Of a stretch of DNA of 64,000 nucleotides, positions 44,753-53,618 are shown in pieces. A program made the position numbers and the translations under genes. Within the stretch, counting starts at the first letter, position 1, and each line of letters starts with the position of its first letter. The notes below the pieces were generated by a model. The model saw only the letters and a list, made by a program, of their open reading frames with translations, had not been told where the DNA came from and ran no database searches. The stretch is from Rhodococcus sp. 4CII (GTDB lineage Bacteria; Actinomycetota; Actinomycetes; Mycobacteriales; Mycobacteriaceae). Location of the stretch: NCBI RefSeq assembly GCF_014256275.1, contig NZ_JACCFE010000005.1:62001-126000 (forward strand), in the 5' to 3' direction.

Positions 44753-46156
44753 ATGACCCGAATCGTGATCATTGGTGGCGGGCCTGCCGGATACGAGGCA
44801 GCGCTGGTGGCCGCACAGCACGGCGCCTCCGTCTCCTTGATCGATTCGGACGGGGTGGGCGGCGCTTGCGTTCTGTTCGACTGCGTGCCGTCCAAGACCT
44901 TCATCGCCTCCACCGGCGTGCGCACCGACATGCGGCGCGCCACCGACCTGGGCATTGCGCTCGATCCCGAGCAGGCCACGGTCGCACTGCCGCAGATCCA
45001 CGCCCGCGTAAAGAGCCTCGCGCAGGCGCAGTCCTCCGACATCCGCACCCGCCTGCAGACGGTGGGTGTCGAACTGCTGTCGGGCACCGCCGAGATCACC
45101 GACCCACGACTGGGCATGGCGTCCCACCAGGTGTGTGCCACCCTCGAGAACGGCGAGAAGAAGACACTCGACGCGGACGTCGTCCTCATCGCCACCGGTG
45201 CGAGCCCCCGGGTGATCCCCGGGGCGGAGCCGGACGGCGAGCGCATCCTGACGTGGCGCGACCTCTACGACCTCGACGAGCTGCCCACGCACCTCGTCGT
45301 CGTCGGTTCCGGTGTGACCGGCGCCGAGTTCGTGTCCGCCTACACCGAGATGGGCGTCAAGGTCACGCTGGTGTCCAGCCGCGACCGCGTCCTGCCCGGT
45401 GAGGACGCCGACGCCGCCCTCGTGCTCGAGGACGTCCTCGCCGAGCGTGGCGTCACCCTGGTCAAGCACGCCAGGGCCGATGCCGTGAAGCGCACCGAGG
45501 ACGGCATCGTCGTCGTGCTCGCGGACGGCCGGACGGTCGAGGGCAGCCACGCCCTGATGACCGTCGGTTCGGTTCCCAACACCCAGGGTCTCGGACTGGA
45601 GAAGGTCGGCATCGAGCTCGACAAGGGCGGATACCTGCGCGTGGACCGTGTGTCGCGGACGCCGGTATCCGGGATCTACGCCGCGGGCGACTGCACCGGA
45701 CTGCTGCCGCTGGCGTCCGTCGCCGCCATGCAGGGCCGCATCGCGATGTACCACGCGCTCGGTGAGGGCGTGAGCCCCATCAAGCTGAAGACCGTGGCCT
45801 CGGCGGTGTTCACCCGCCCCGAGATCGCCACCGTGGGTGTCAGCCAGGCCGCGATCGAGACTGGTCGGGTGGCCGCCCGCACCGTCATGCTGCCGCTCAA
45901 CACCAACCCGCGCGCCAAGATGTCCGGTCTGCGCCGCGGCTTCGTGAAGATCTTCTGCCGTCCGGCCACCGGTGCGGTGATCGGTGGGGTGGTAGTTGGA
46001 TCGACCGCGTCGGAGCTGATTCTCCCGATCGCGATCGCGGTGCAGAACAACCTCACCGTCAACGATCTCGCCGCGACGTTCTCGGTGTACCCGTCGCTGA
46101 CCGGTTCGATCACCGAGGCAGCACGCCGCTTGATCCGCCAAGACGACCTCAGCTGA
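44753..46156 (+). CDS. lpdA: LpdA-type NAD(P)H-quinone/disulfide flavoprotein reductase
   Basis: A 467-residue flavoprotein disulfide-reductase fold, close in pattern to mycobacterial LpdA (Rv3303c-type). IIGGGPAGYEAALVAAQHGA binds FAD, GGACVLFDCVPSKTFIAS carries CX4C, VVGSGVTGAEFVSAYTEMG binds NAD(P)H, and YAAGDCTGLLPLASVAAMQG is the second FAD motif. The Mycobacterium protein I recall lacks the first redox cysteine; here both are present. The C-terminal end lacks the HxxxxE pair of true lipoamide dehydrogenases, so quinone or other disulfide reduction is likelier. ATG follows GGAGG. Its link to the pathway is unclear; it may be a housekeeping gene. Confidence 0.85.
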   Translation: MTRIVIIGGGPAGYEAALVAAQHGASVSLIDSDGVGGACVLFDCVPSKTFIASTGVRTDMRRATDLGIALDPEQATVALPQIHARVKSLAQAQSSDIRTRLQTVGVELLSGTAEITDPRLGMASHQVCATLENGEKKTLDADVVLIATGASPRVIPGAEPDGERILTWRDLYDLDELPTHLVVVGSGVTGAEFVSAYTEMGVKVTLVSSRDRVLPGEDADAALVLEDVLAERGVTLVKHARADAVKRTEDGIVVVLADGRTVEGSHALMTVGSVPNTQGLGLEKVGIELDKGGYLRVDRVSRTPVSGIYAAGDCTGLLPLASVAAMQGRIAMYHALGEGVSPIKLKTVASAVFTRPEIATVGVSQAAIETGRVAARTVMLPLNTNPRAKMSGLRRGFVKIFCRPATGAVIGGVVVGSTASELILPIAIAVQNNLTVNDLAATFSVYPSLTGSITEAARRLIRQDDLS

Positions 46157-46264
46157 GTGGAAACAAGTCGCACAGAAGGACGACGGATGTGGGTCGTTCT
46201 GGGCCGGTGAGCCTTACGCTCCTAGTCCACAACGAGAACGTTGACATCAGAGGAATGAATTGCA

Positions 46265-46876
46265 GTGAGTGATCCCAATCCTGAACCCGTTGCGTTGGCG
46301 ACGGGCCACATGTTCGACCAGCCCCGCGCCGAGGCAGCGGTCCGCGAACTGTTGCTCGCCATCGGCGAGGACCCCGACCGCCCCGGACTGATCGACACGC
46401 CGGCCCGAGTCGCACGCTCATACCGCGAGGTGTTTGCCGGCCTCTACACCGACCCGGCCGAAGTCCTGGGCACGACCTTCGACGAGGGCCATCGCGAACT
46501 CGTCCTCGTGCGGGATATCCCGTTGTACTCCACGTGTGAGCACCATCTGGTGTCGTTCCACGGAGTCGCGCACGTCGGCTACATCCCGGGCTCTACCGGA
46601 AAGGTCACCGGACTGTCGAAAATCGCCCGCGTTGTCGACCTCTACGCGAAGCGCCCTCAGGTGCAAGAACGACTCACCAGCCAGGTCGCCGACGCCGTCA
46701 TGCGCAAACTCAACCCGCGAGGCGCCATTGTCGTGATCGAGGCCGAGCACCTGTGCATGGCGATGCGCGGTATCCGCAAACCGGGGGCGAGTACGACCAC
46801 GTCGGCAGTGCGGGGAACGCTGCAGTCCAGTGCCGCGTCGCGATCGGAGGCACTCGCCCTGATCCTGCGCAATTGA
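46265..46876 (+). CDS. folE: GTP cyclohydrolase I
   Basis: A 203-residue enzyme that starts folate synthesis from GTP. EAAVRELLLAIGEDPDRPGL, then TPARVARSYREVFAGL, YSTCEHHLVSFHGVAHVGYI with zinc Cys and His, GLSKIARVVDLYAKRPQVQE, and EAEHLCMAMRGIRKPG with the third zinc ligand. Starts with GTG after GAGG. It completes a set of folate genes in the cluster (folE, folP, pabB, folC), consistent with high demand for THF. The housekeeping folE may lie elsewhere. Confidence 0.94.
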   Translation: MSDPNPEPVALATGHMFDQPRAEAAVRELLLAIGEDPDRPGLIDTPARVARSYREVFAGLYTDPAEVLGTTFDEGHRELVLVRDIPLYSTCEHHLVSFHGVAHVGYIPGSTGKVTGLSKIARVVDLYAKRPQVQERLTSQVADAVMRKLNPRGAIVVIEAEHLCMAMRGIRKPGASTTTSAVRGTLQSSAASRSEALALILRN

Positions 46877-46893
46877 TCGAGACCCGTCGCAGC

Positions 46894-46924
46894 GGTGTGC
46901 CGTCTCAGCGACGGCGAGCACACC
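46894..46924 (+). terminator. stem-loop after folE
   Basis: GGTGTGC at 46894-46900 pairs with GCACACC at 46918-46924, with an inner CGTC/GACG stem and a small bulge. It lies 18 bp after folE, between convergent folE and the MetE-like gene. Confidence 0.55.
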
Positions 46925-46986
46925 CACTGTCGATCATTACGGGTCATCACGAATGGCCGGTAGAACCCTCGACGACACCGGCGGAA

Positions 46987-48087
46987 TCAGTCGTTCCAAA
47001 ACGTCGAGGCCGCCGTGCGTACCAGGTCGAGCTTCGCTGTCTGAATATCCGTTGTTAGGTCCGGATGTGACTCGACCATTGAGGCGAAACCGCACTGGGT
47101 CGAGAGAGCAAGTTGCTCCGGAGCGACGAACTTCGCTGCCTCGCGTAAGCGATCGAGGATCAGGTCTTCGCTCTCGACAATCGCCGTCTTCGTCGAAACG
47201 AGCCCAAGGACAACCACCTTGCCTGAGGGAGTGTGAGATAAAGGCTCGAAGGTGCCGGAACGATCGTCGTCATACTCGAGCAGGAAGCGGTCGAAACCAT
47301 CGCAGCGAGTGAACAGAGCCGCTGACACAAAATCGTATCCGCCGGCGGCCATCCATCGGCCATTCCGATTACCGCGACACAGGTGGATGCCAAATTCGAC
47401 TCCAGGCACGTCAGTGACAGAGTTCAACAGATCGAGCCCCTCCGTCAGGATTCGATCAATCGAAATATCCTGGCGCTCATACCAATCGCGGGTCTCCCGC
47501 TGGACAAGCGTGGCGATCTCCGGAGCATCAATGTGAATATACGTACAACCCAGTGCAGCCAGTTCACGAACTTCCTCGCGAATGATTGCTGCCGCGTCCG
47601 CAACCATGTCGAAGGCATCCCGGTAGGCGGACGTCGAATGGTTCGGGGACCACCGCAGCAACATCATCAAGGGACTGGGCAATGTCACCTTGAGGGACGT
47701 TCTGGCGCGCGCCCGTGCGTAGGCGAATTCCTCGGTCACCGCCGATCGACGAAGCCGCAGGCGCCCAGTGACCACAACGGGAAGTTCCTCTTCGACGGGG
47801 CCATCCGGGGTATACCACGTGCGGGTCACGCCGGGAACGTACTCCAGGCCGTCAACATTTTCAGTCAATGGCCCGGTGAAGATGCCGCGACGCAGTTCCC
47901 CGTCCGTTATCACGTCCATGCCCGCAGCCTCTTGTGCCGCGATGGCGATGTCGACTGCGCGATCCTCGATGACCTTGAACGCGGTCGCCGATAGTTGCCC
48001 GTCGGCCCGGGACCGGCGGGCGCGGACAAGAGGCGGTGGCCTCAGCAGCGAGCCCACAACTTCGGCCCTGATCGGTTGCGATGGCAT
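46987..48087 (-). CDS. MetE C-terminal-like cobalamin-independent methyltransferase
   Basis: A 366-residue protein like the catalytic half of methionine synthase MetE. EVVGSLLRPPPLVRARRS starts the barrel, DVITDGELRRGIF follows, YIHIDAPEIATLVQR is the folate/core strand, and zinc ligands occur in GIHLCRGN (His and Cys) and LALSTQCGFAS (Cys). ATG has GAGGAA at good spacing. A degenerate 7-2-7 operator lies 111 bp upstream. Stand-alone MetE-like proteins may use small methyl donors or corrinoid proteins. Here it could move a methyl from 5-methyl-THF to homocysteine or another thiol, tying the demethylases to methionine. That is inference. Confidence 0.82.
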   Translation of the reverse strand: MPSQPIRAEVVGSLLRPPPLVRARRSRADGQLSATAFKVIEDRAVDIAIAAQEAAGMDVITDGELRRGIFTGPLTENVDGLEYVPGVTRTWYTPDGPVEEELPVVVTGRLRLRRSAVTEEFAYARARARTSLKVTLPSPLMMLLRWSPNHSTSAYRDAFDMVADAAAIIREEVRELAALGCTYIHIDAPEIATLVQRETRDWYERQDISIDRILTEGLDLLNSVTDVPGVEFGIHLCRGNRNGRWMAAGGYDFVSAALFTRCDGFDRFLLEYDDDRSGTFEPLSHTPSGKVVVLGLVSTKTAIVESEDLILDRLREAAKFVAPEQLALSTQCGFASMVESHPDLTTDIQTAKLDLVRTAASTFWND

Positions 48088-48197
48088 ACATTCCTCACGA
48101 TGGCAGTGTGTGCGTGATTACATGACGGTATAGCGCGACGGCGTTCGCGGGCATCGACCCTACGGCCGGCGGTGAGCGGCGGGATGTATCCGTGCGT

Positions 48198-48215
48198 CTA
48201 TGTCATTGGATGTAG
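48198..48215. promoter_or_regulatory. 7-2-7 palindromic operator (site 5, degenerate)
   Basis: CTATGTCATTGGATGTAG, in which each arm differs from the consensus at one or two positions but the outer CTA/TAG and central GTCA are kept. It is 111 bp upstream of the MetE-like gene. Confidence 0.5.
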
Positions 48216-48244
48216 AACCACGCCGATCACATTGTCAGCTATTG

Positions 48245-48658
48245 CTATCCGTGGGTCTGCAACTTCTCGAGATCCGCTTGAAGTTCCGCCGTGTCGAAGT
48301 AGTCCCGCCAATGAATGAGGCGGCCGTCCGCGATTTCGAGCACACCGGCCACCCGAATGGTCAAAAGAGGCGTTCCGTCCGCGGTACAGAAGTGATCGAC
48401 GCGTTCGGTCAACACCTTGTTGCCGGAGGAGGACATCAAGACGTCCTCGACGCGCATGTGGTCAAAGGGAACAGGGAATGCGCGGGCGAACGCCACCGCT
48501 TCGTCCCTGCCCACCGTCCGCGCGAGGCCTACGTTTTCCCATACCGTCTGTTCGTCGAAGTACTTGTCGAACGAGGCCCAGAATTGCTTGGCAGTCGGGC
48601 CAAGTGAAGAGAAGTACTGTGCGACAGCTTCTTCGGAGGTGTTACCTGTATGAGGCAT
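48245..48658 (-). CDS. limonene-1,2-epoxide-hydrolase-like / SnoaL-like protein
   Basis: A 137-residue NTF2-fold protein. LTERVDHFCTADG gives the Arg-x-Asp and LIHWRDYFD the second Asp found in limonene epoxide hydrolase, so the catalytic triad seems intact. IRVAGVLEIADG is the strand between. ATG at 48658 has AAGGAAG upstream; the longer frame to 48928 crosses the operator. A near-perfect 7-2-7 palindrome lies 237 bp upstream. With the LinD-like gene, which has the same operator, it may act on a terpenoid or epoxide; or it may be a specialised NTF2 isomerase of the aromatic pathway. Confidence 0.75.
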   Translation of the reverse strand: MPHTGNTSEEAVAQYFSSLGPTAKQFWASFDKYFDEQTVWENVGLARTVGRDEAVAFARAFPVPFDHMRVEDVLMSSSGNKVLTERVDHFCTADGTPLLTIRVAGVLEIADGRLIHWRDYFDTAELQADLEKLQTHG

Positions 48659-49158
48659 GATCTTCCTTCGTGGAAATCGAGTCCTGAAATTTGGTGGCCT
48701 ACAACGGTGAACGCCAGAGGTATCCCCAGGGCAAAAGCTGGCCTGTCTCATCAGTGTTCTTTCGACATCGGCCCCGCAGCTCCGCGAATCCTCACGCTCG
48801 ACAACTTCCGTAATGGAACTCACGGTAGGGCCCCTACCGCTGCAGAGCACCGTCCTAATGGCGGACGGCGACCAGAAAGATTGTCTCGAACCGACTACGT
48901 CATATGACGCAGAGTGTCTGGTGGACAAACACTCTCGACATCGTTGGACACTGTGGAAGGCGCCGAGCAGGACCTTGCATGCTGATAATCAGCATGATTG
49001 GAGCTATAGAAAACATAGGGCGGTGTATTGCTATGCTGCCGTGACGGAAGGCGAAGCCAGTGTCGCCACATCCACAATGCCGCAAACGAGCGCCCATCGG
49101 TCCCTGTAACAGTGCCATTCGCGTCGGTGCTACCAATGGCCCTTCCGAGAGGTTCACG
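48659..49158. other. intergenic region between the epoxide-hydrolase-like gene and the cvn-type operon
   Basis: Some 500 bp between divergent genes. It contains the operator at 48895-48912 and an AT-rich stretch near 48980-49025, probably the promoter of the kinase operon. No supported gene; a minus-strand frame across it is a shadow. Confidence 0.4.
48895..48912. promoter_or_regulatory. 7-2-7 palindromic operator (site 6)
   Basis: CTACGTCATATGACGCAG, one base from the perfect copy at 20234. It stands 237 bp upstream of the epoxide-hydrolase-like gene and about 250 bp upstream of the kinase operon on the other side. Confidence 0.65.
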
Positions 49159-51783
49159 ATGACGACCACACCCGCCCCGGTGGACGCCCCTCGGTACCCT
49201 GCCCGCCATCGACCCGGGTGGCGACTCGGAGGGTGGCCACTGCGGTGGAAAATGGCGACGGTGGTGGCTGTTCCGCTGATGGTAGCGGTCGGTCTGGGAG
49301 CCATACGTGTGCACGAGAGCTTGAGTGCAGCCGACGATTTCGCGACAATCGCGGACCGGTTGACGATTATCCCGCTGTTGGTCGAACTGGACGCTGATGC
49401 TGCCGTCGTGACGGGCACACTCGCGCAACGCTCGATCACACCGGAGTTGATCGACAAGCTGGACCGATCCATTGCAGCGGTGGACCGCGTCTCCCCGGCG
49501 GTCCCCGCCGACTCGATCACGAATGTCGGGACCGCCCTCGCTGATGCGCAAGCGTTGAGCGCCCAGGCGAAACGGGGCCGAGCGACAACCCCGGCGCTCA
49601 TCGAGCAACTCGCGTCCATCCGGGCGGCACTGTCCGGCGCGGTCTCAGCAATCACAGAGCCGATCGCCGATCCCGCCGTCGCACTCGAAACCAGACGTCT
49701 CGAAGACCTCTGGGCAGCCCAAAAACTGCTATCCGCGGAAGGGCTGTCCGTGGTGGCCGCGTCCGCGGTCCTCGCCGGCGAGTCCAGCGCCACACTGGAA
49801 GGTGAAAGCGCCGAACTACTCGCCGATCTGCGGACCGAGTCCGCCCTGATCGACCAGCTTGCCCAGCGCTATCCAACGGACGATCCGGCCGTGACGGCTC
49901 TGCGTGTGCGAGTGAATGACCGGATCGGACTCCAAGCGGATCTTCTGCGGCCGGACAAAACCGCACGGGCCTTGGCTGGGCTGAAGGATTCCCTTTTCGT
50001 CAGCATCGATGACTATTCGACGGCAGTTGCCAAGACGTCCGACGAGTTGGCGGACGCCGTGGCGAGGAAATCGGAGATCCTCCGCGCCGGAGCATGGCGC
50101 GACTCGGTGATCGTCGCGGCACTCCTGCTCGCCGCGATCCTGCTTGCCATAGTAGTTGCGAATTCGCTGCTCTCGCCCCTGCGCCGTCTGCGAAACGGCG
50201 CCCTCGACGTGGCGCACACAAGCTTGCCCGCCGCGGTCGAATGTCTCCGGACCGGGACCGATACGACCATCCCCGCGGTCAACCCTATCGACGTCCCGAC
50301 TCACGAAGAAATCGGCCAAGTCGCTCGCGCCATTGACGACATGCACAGCCAGGCACTCCGTCTGGCAGGCCAGCAGGCCCAGCTGCGCCTGCAGATGAAC
50401 AACGTCTTCGAAACACTGGCACGACGCAGCCGCTCGCTGATCGACCTGCAACTGGACATGATCGAACAACTCGAGTTCGAAGAACGCGACCCCAAGCGCC
50501 TCGACAACCTGTTCCGGCTCGACCACCTCGCCACACGAATGCGCCGCAACGGTGACAACCTGCTGATCCTTGCCGGCACCGACAACCGGCGTAGCCGTCC
50601 GGGGCCCATCCAGCTCGGCGACGCCCTACGAGCATCAATTTCAGAGGTGGAGAACTACCAGCGCGTACATATCGGTTCGGTACCACCGGTCACCCTAACC
50701 GGTCCGGGCGGGCGGGACCTCGTACACATCCTCGCCGAACTACTTGACAACGCACTGCACTTCTCTCCACCCGACAGCGCCGTAGCAACCAGATGCGGTC
50801 GCACCCGCGACGGTGCCCTCGTACTTGACATCATCGACCACGGAATCGGCATTTCGCCCGACGATCTCGACGAACTCAACCACCGGATCGCCTCCACCCC
50901 CGAGGTCACTGCTGACACCGCCCGCCGCATGGGCCTGTTCGTCGTCAGCGAACTCGCCGCCCGACACCGCATATCCGTAACTCTCACCCCAACGCTCGAC
51001 CGCTCCCGTAACGCGGGAGTGACCGCAACGGTGCATATCCCTGCCGAAATCTTCACCGCTCCCCAAGAAGTCATTGTCAGTGCGGAGCTTGAATACGCTC
51101 ACGATCGACCCATCCAGTCAAAACGAGACGACCACAGAGCCAACTATCAGACGAAAATCGGGACAACAGAGTCCACAAAGTACGAACGCACCACGCATAC
51201 CCGCCAGGGGTCCGCTGATGAGGGCAGGCCGATCCCCGGGGTCCTTCCCCAGCGCCGACCTGGCGCGTCGAGAATCGCCACCGCTCCAGCACCGGACGAA
51301 CCGGTATCGAACAACGCTCCACCCTCAACAGACACGTCTCCCAGGCATCTGCTCGACCCCACCCGGACAGCCACGTTCTTCAGAACCCGGGCACTGCCCG
51401 ACGCCTCCGTCGGCGACCCGACAACGCACCCTCCGATCTTCGCCAGCATCGCTCCCGTGTGGCTCACCGATCCGACGAGCATCAACCGGCACCCGGAAAA
51501 GCGATGGACGACCGAGGCGGACGCCGGATGGGCAGCGGCCTACCGGGCCACCAACAGCGCTGCGGGCGGTGTCGGACCCAACGGACTACCGCAACGTGTT
51601 CCTGGACAGCGCCTGGTACCCGGCGGAGTCCGCGGACCAGACGGCTCGCGCATACGAGGTCGAACACCCGACGCTATCCGGGCGAACCTCAGTCGGCACC
51701 AGAAGGGTGTTCGAGCAGGCAGGGCGAACACAACTCCACACAGTAGGCACCCGGTCCATCATGAAAATCAGGAGGAAAGATGA
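49159..51783 (+). CDS. membrane sensor kinase-like protein of a cvn (roadblock) operon
   Basis: An 874-residue protein. TM1 is at about 30-50 (WKMATVVAVPLMVAVGLGA), an extracytoplasmic nitrate/nitrite-sensing-like domain follows, TM2 lies at about 313-337 (DSVIVAALLLAAILLAIVV), then a HAMP-like linker. The ATPase domain has ILAELLDNALHFSPPDS and DIIDHGIGISPDDL, but no clear phosphoacceptor histidine box precedes it, as in CvnA proteins. The last 230 residues are proline-rich and disordered. ATG at 49159 follows GAGAGG. Its stop overlaps the roadblock gene by four bases. The system would sense a surface signal and act through the GTPase two genes down. Confidence 0.85.
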   Translation: MTTTPAPVDAPRYPARHRPGWRLGGWPLRWKMATVVAVPLMVAVGLGAIRVHESLSAADDFATIADRLTIIPLLVELDADAAVVTGTLAQRSITPELIDKLDRSIAAVDRVSPAVPADSITNVGTALADAQALSAQAKRGRATTPALIEQLASIRAALSGAVSAITEPIADPAVALETRRLEDLWAAQKLLSAEGLSVVAASAVLAGESSATLEGESAELLADLRTESALIDQLAQRYPTDDPAVTALRVRVNDRIGLQADLLRPDKTARALAGLKDSLFVSIDDYSTAVAKTSDELADAVARKSEILRAGAWRDSVIVAALLLAAILLAIVVANSLLSPLRRLRNGALDVAHTSLPAAVECLRTGTDTTIPAVNPIDVPTHEEIGQVARAIDDMHSQALRLAGQQAQLRLQMNNVFETLARRSRSLIDLQLDMIEQLEFEERDPKRLDNLFRLDHLATRMRRNGDNLLILAGTDNRRSRPGPIQLGDALRASISEVENYQRVHIGSVPPVTLTGPGGRDLVHILAELLDNALHFSPPDSAVATRCGRTRDGALVLDIIDHGIGISPDDLDELNHRIASTPEVTADTARRMGLFVVSELAARHRISVTLTPTLDRSRNAGVTATVHIPAEIFTAPQEVIVSAELEYAHDRPIQSKRDDHRANYQTKIGTTESTKYERTTHTRQGSADEGRPIPGVLPQRRPGASRIATAPAPDEPVSNNAPPSTDTSPRHLLDPTRTATFFRTRALPDASVGDPTTHPPIFASIAPVWLTDPTSINRHPEKRWTTEADAGWAAAYRATNSAAGGVGPNGLPQRVPGQRLVPGGVRGPDGSRIRGRTPDAIRANLSRHQKGVRAGRANTTPHSRHPVHHENQEER

Positions 51784-52178
51784 CCGATCGCGGGACATTG
51801 GATTGGCTGGTGTCTAATTTCGTCAGTGACGTTCCCCGAGTCACGCACGCCGTGCTGGTTTCGGCGGACGGTCTGCTGATGGCAGCGAGCGCACACCTGC
51901 CGCTCGATCGGGCCGAACAACTCGCCGCTGTAACGTCGGGACTCGCGAGCCTCTCCACCGGAGTATCAACACTGTTCGAAGGGGGCGGGGTGCTGCAGTC
52001 AGTCGTGGAAATGCACCACGGGTATCTGCTGCTGATGAGTGTCGGAGACGGCTCACAGTTGGCTGCACTGACAACATCTGAATGCGACATCGGACAAGTC
52101 GGATACGAAATGGCGGTCCTGGTCGAACGCGTCGGCACCGAGATCGCGGCGCTGCCTCGCTCGGTCACACGCTCATGA
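51780..52178 (+). CDS. roadblock/LC7 domain protein (CvnB-like)
   Basis: A 132-residue roadblock fold: LDWLVSNFVSDVPRVTHAVL, VSADGLLMAASAHLPLDRAE, GGGVLQSVVEMHHGYLLLMS. These small proteins activate or bind the partner GTPase. ATG overlaps both neighbours by four bases, and GGAGG precedes it. Confidence 0.9.
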   Translation: MTDRGTLDWLVSNFVSDVPRVTHAVLVSADGLLMAASAHLPLDRAEQLAAVTSGLASLSTGVSTLFEGGGVLQSVVEMHHGYLLLMSVGDGSQLAALTTSECDIGQVGYEMAVLVERVGTEIAALPRSVTRS

Positions 52179-52792
52179 CCGAGCCGAGACGTCCTGCGAC
52201 CACCTCAATTCAGCTTTCGCGACCCACCTCGACCAATCGTGCCGCCTCGGCAAAAATCGTGATCGCAGGCGGGTTTGGCGTCGGGAAGACCACCCTCGTC
52301 GGGTCGGTGTCAGAGATCGTTCCGCTCCGCACCGAAGCGATGGTCACCGACGCCAGCACCGACGTGGACAACACCACGGTGATACCGCACAAAGTGTCAA
52401 CCACCGTCGCGATGGATTTCGGTCGACTTACCCTCGCCGACGACCTGATCCTCTACCTCTTCGGGACTCCAGGCCAACAGCGATTTTGGTTCATGTGGGA
52501 CGACCTTGTGCAGGGGGCGATCGGCGCAATCGTACTGATTGACACCCGAAGGTTTGACGAAAGTTTCGCCGCTGTCGACTATTTCGAATCCAGGGAGCTA
52601 TCGTTCCTCATCGCTGTCAACGAATTCGCCGGCGCGCCGCAGTATCCGGCAGAGGCCATCCGCAGTGCCCTGGCAGTCTCCGCCCACGTCCCGATCACGT
52701 ACGTTGACGCCCGCGACCGACTGTCGGTCAAGAACGCCCTCGTAGAGCTCGCAGCGCACGCGCTACAAACAAGCGGTTCCGCGAGGTGGTGA
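52175..52792 (+). CDS. ATP/GTP-binding protein (CvnD-like small GTPase)
   Basis: A 205-residue MglA/CvnD-like GTPase. IVIAGGFGVGKTTLVGSVSE is the P-loop, STTVAMDFGRLTL the switch I region, FGTPGQQRFWFMWD the DxxG-like switch II in the form GTPGQ, and NEFAG replaces NKxD. ATG overlaps the roadblock stop. In the usual cvn operon a DUF742 gene sits between roadblock and GTPase; here the two genes overlap directly, so it is missing. It ends the operon. Confidence 0.9.
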   Translation: MTEPRRPATTSIQLSRPTSTNRAASAKIVIAGGFGVGKTTLVGSVSEIVPLRTEAMVTDASTDVDNTTVIPHKVSTTVAMDFGRLTLADDLILYLFGTPGQQRFWFMWDDLVQGAIGAIVLIDTRRFDESFAAVDYFESRELSFLIAVNEFAGAPQYPAEAIRSALAVSAHVPITYVDARDRLSVKNALVELAAHALQTSGSARW

Positions 52793-52955
52793 AGCACCGG
52801 TCGCTGCGTACGACCACGACGATGCTCTCGACTGCGCGAAGCAGTGACCAGACAACTTTGCCGTGTCCGACACTGCCGGCCCGCTGCAGGCAGACGAGAC
52901 CGGTTGGGCGTGACGCGTCGCCCCTCGGATCCACGACTTCTCGAGGTGACACACC

Positions 52956-53618
52956 ATGGTGCTAGCTACGGGCCCGGGCAACGACAGCCCGGATTCGGGT
53001 GCCAACCGGACGTCGCAGGCGTACCACGATCTGCGTGCCTTGATTCTCTCCGGTCAATATGAACCGGACTCACGCCTCACTGAATCGAAGCTGACCACGC
53101 AGCTCCAGGTTTCACGTGGGACGATCCGTTCGGTGCTCGCGCGCCTCGCGCAGGAGGGCTATGTCACCGCCGAGGCGAACCGCAGCGCCCGCACCCGCTC
53201 GTTCTCGGTGGACGAGGCGATCGAGATACTGGAGACCCGCGCGGTGCTGGAGGCGGCGCTGGCGGCGAAGGCCGCCGAACGCGCCACCGATGCGGACATC
53301 GCCGCGATGACCGAAACCTGTAAGCGCATGTGGGACTGGCAGAAACCGGGCGGGCGCGAGGAATACTGGAACCTCAACCGCAGGTTCCACGAACAGGTCA
53401 AACGCGCGGCGCGGCAGTCCACGCTCACCAGGTTCGTCGACAGCCTGCTCTACCCGCTCGTCATGCAGCAGTACCGCGACGCGGACCGCGAGAAGCCGCG
53501 GACCGACTCCGTCAGGGAACACGAGGCCATCCTCGCCGCGATCGTCACCCACAACCCGGAGGCCGCCGCGGCGGCGATGCGACACCATCTGTCGTCGGCC
53601 CGCGGGCACTTCTGCTGA
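52956..53618 (+). CDS. GntR family (FCD subfamily) transcriptional regulator
   Basis: A 220-residue regulator. Winged helix at about 20-85 (AYHDLRALILSGQYEPDSRL, LQVSRGTIRSVLARLAQEGYV). The FCD domain follows: EILETRAVLEAALAAKAAER, then NLNRRFHEQVKRAARQ and SVREHEAILAAIVTHNPEAA with the expected histidines. ATG at 52956 has GAGG upstream (cttctcGAGGtgacaccATG). It stands alone after the GTPase operon, followed by degraded DNA. Target unknown. Confidence 0.88.
   Translation: MVLATGPGNDSPDSGANRTSQAYHDLRALILSGQYEPDSRLTESKLTTQLQVSRGTIRSVLARLAQEGYVTAEANRSARTRSFSVDEAIEILETRAVLEAALAAKAAERATDADIAAMTETCKRMWDWQKPGGREEYWNLNRRFHEQVKRAARQSTLTRFVDSLLYPLVMQQYRDADREKPRTDSVREHEAILAAIVTHNPEAAAAAMRHHLSSARGHFC

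Noticed and set aside
44612..46141. Long minus-strand open frame opposite the LpdA gene
   Set aside because: The His/Gly/Asp-rich product has no family features, and the plus strand encodes a complete flavoprotein with all binding motifs.
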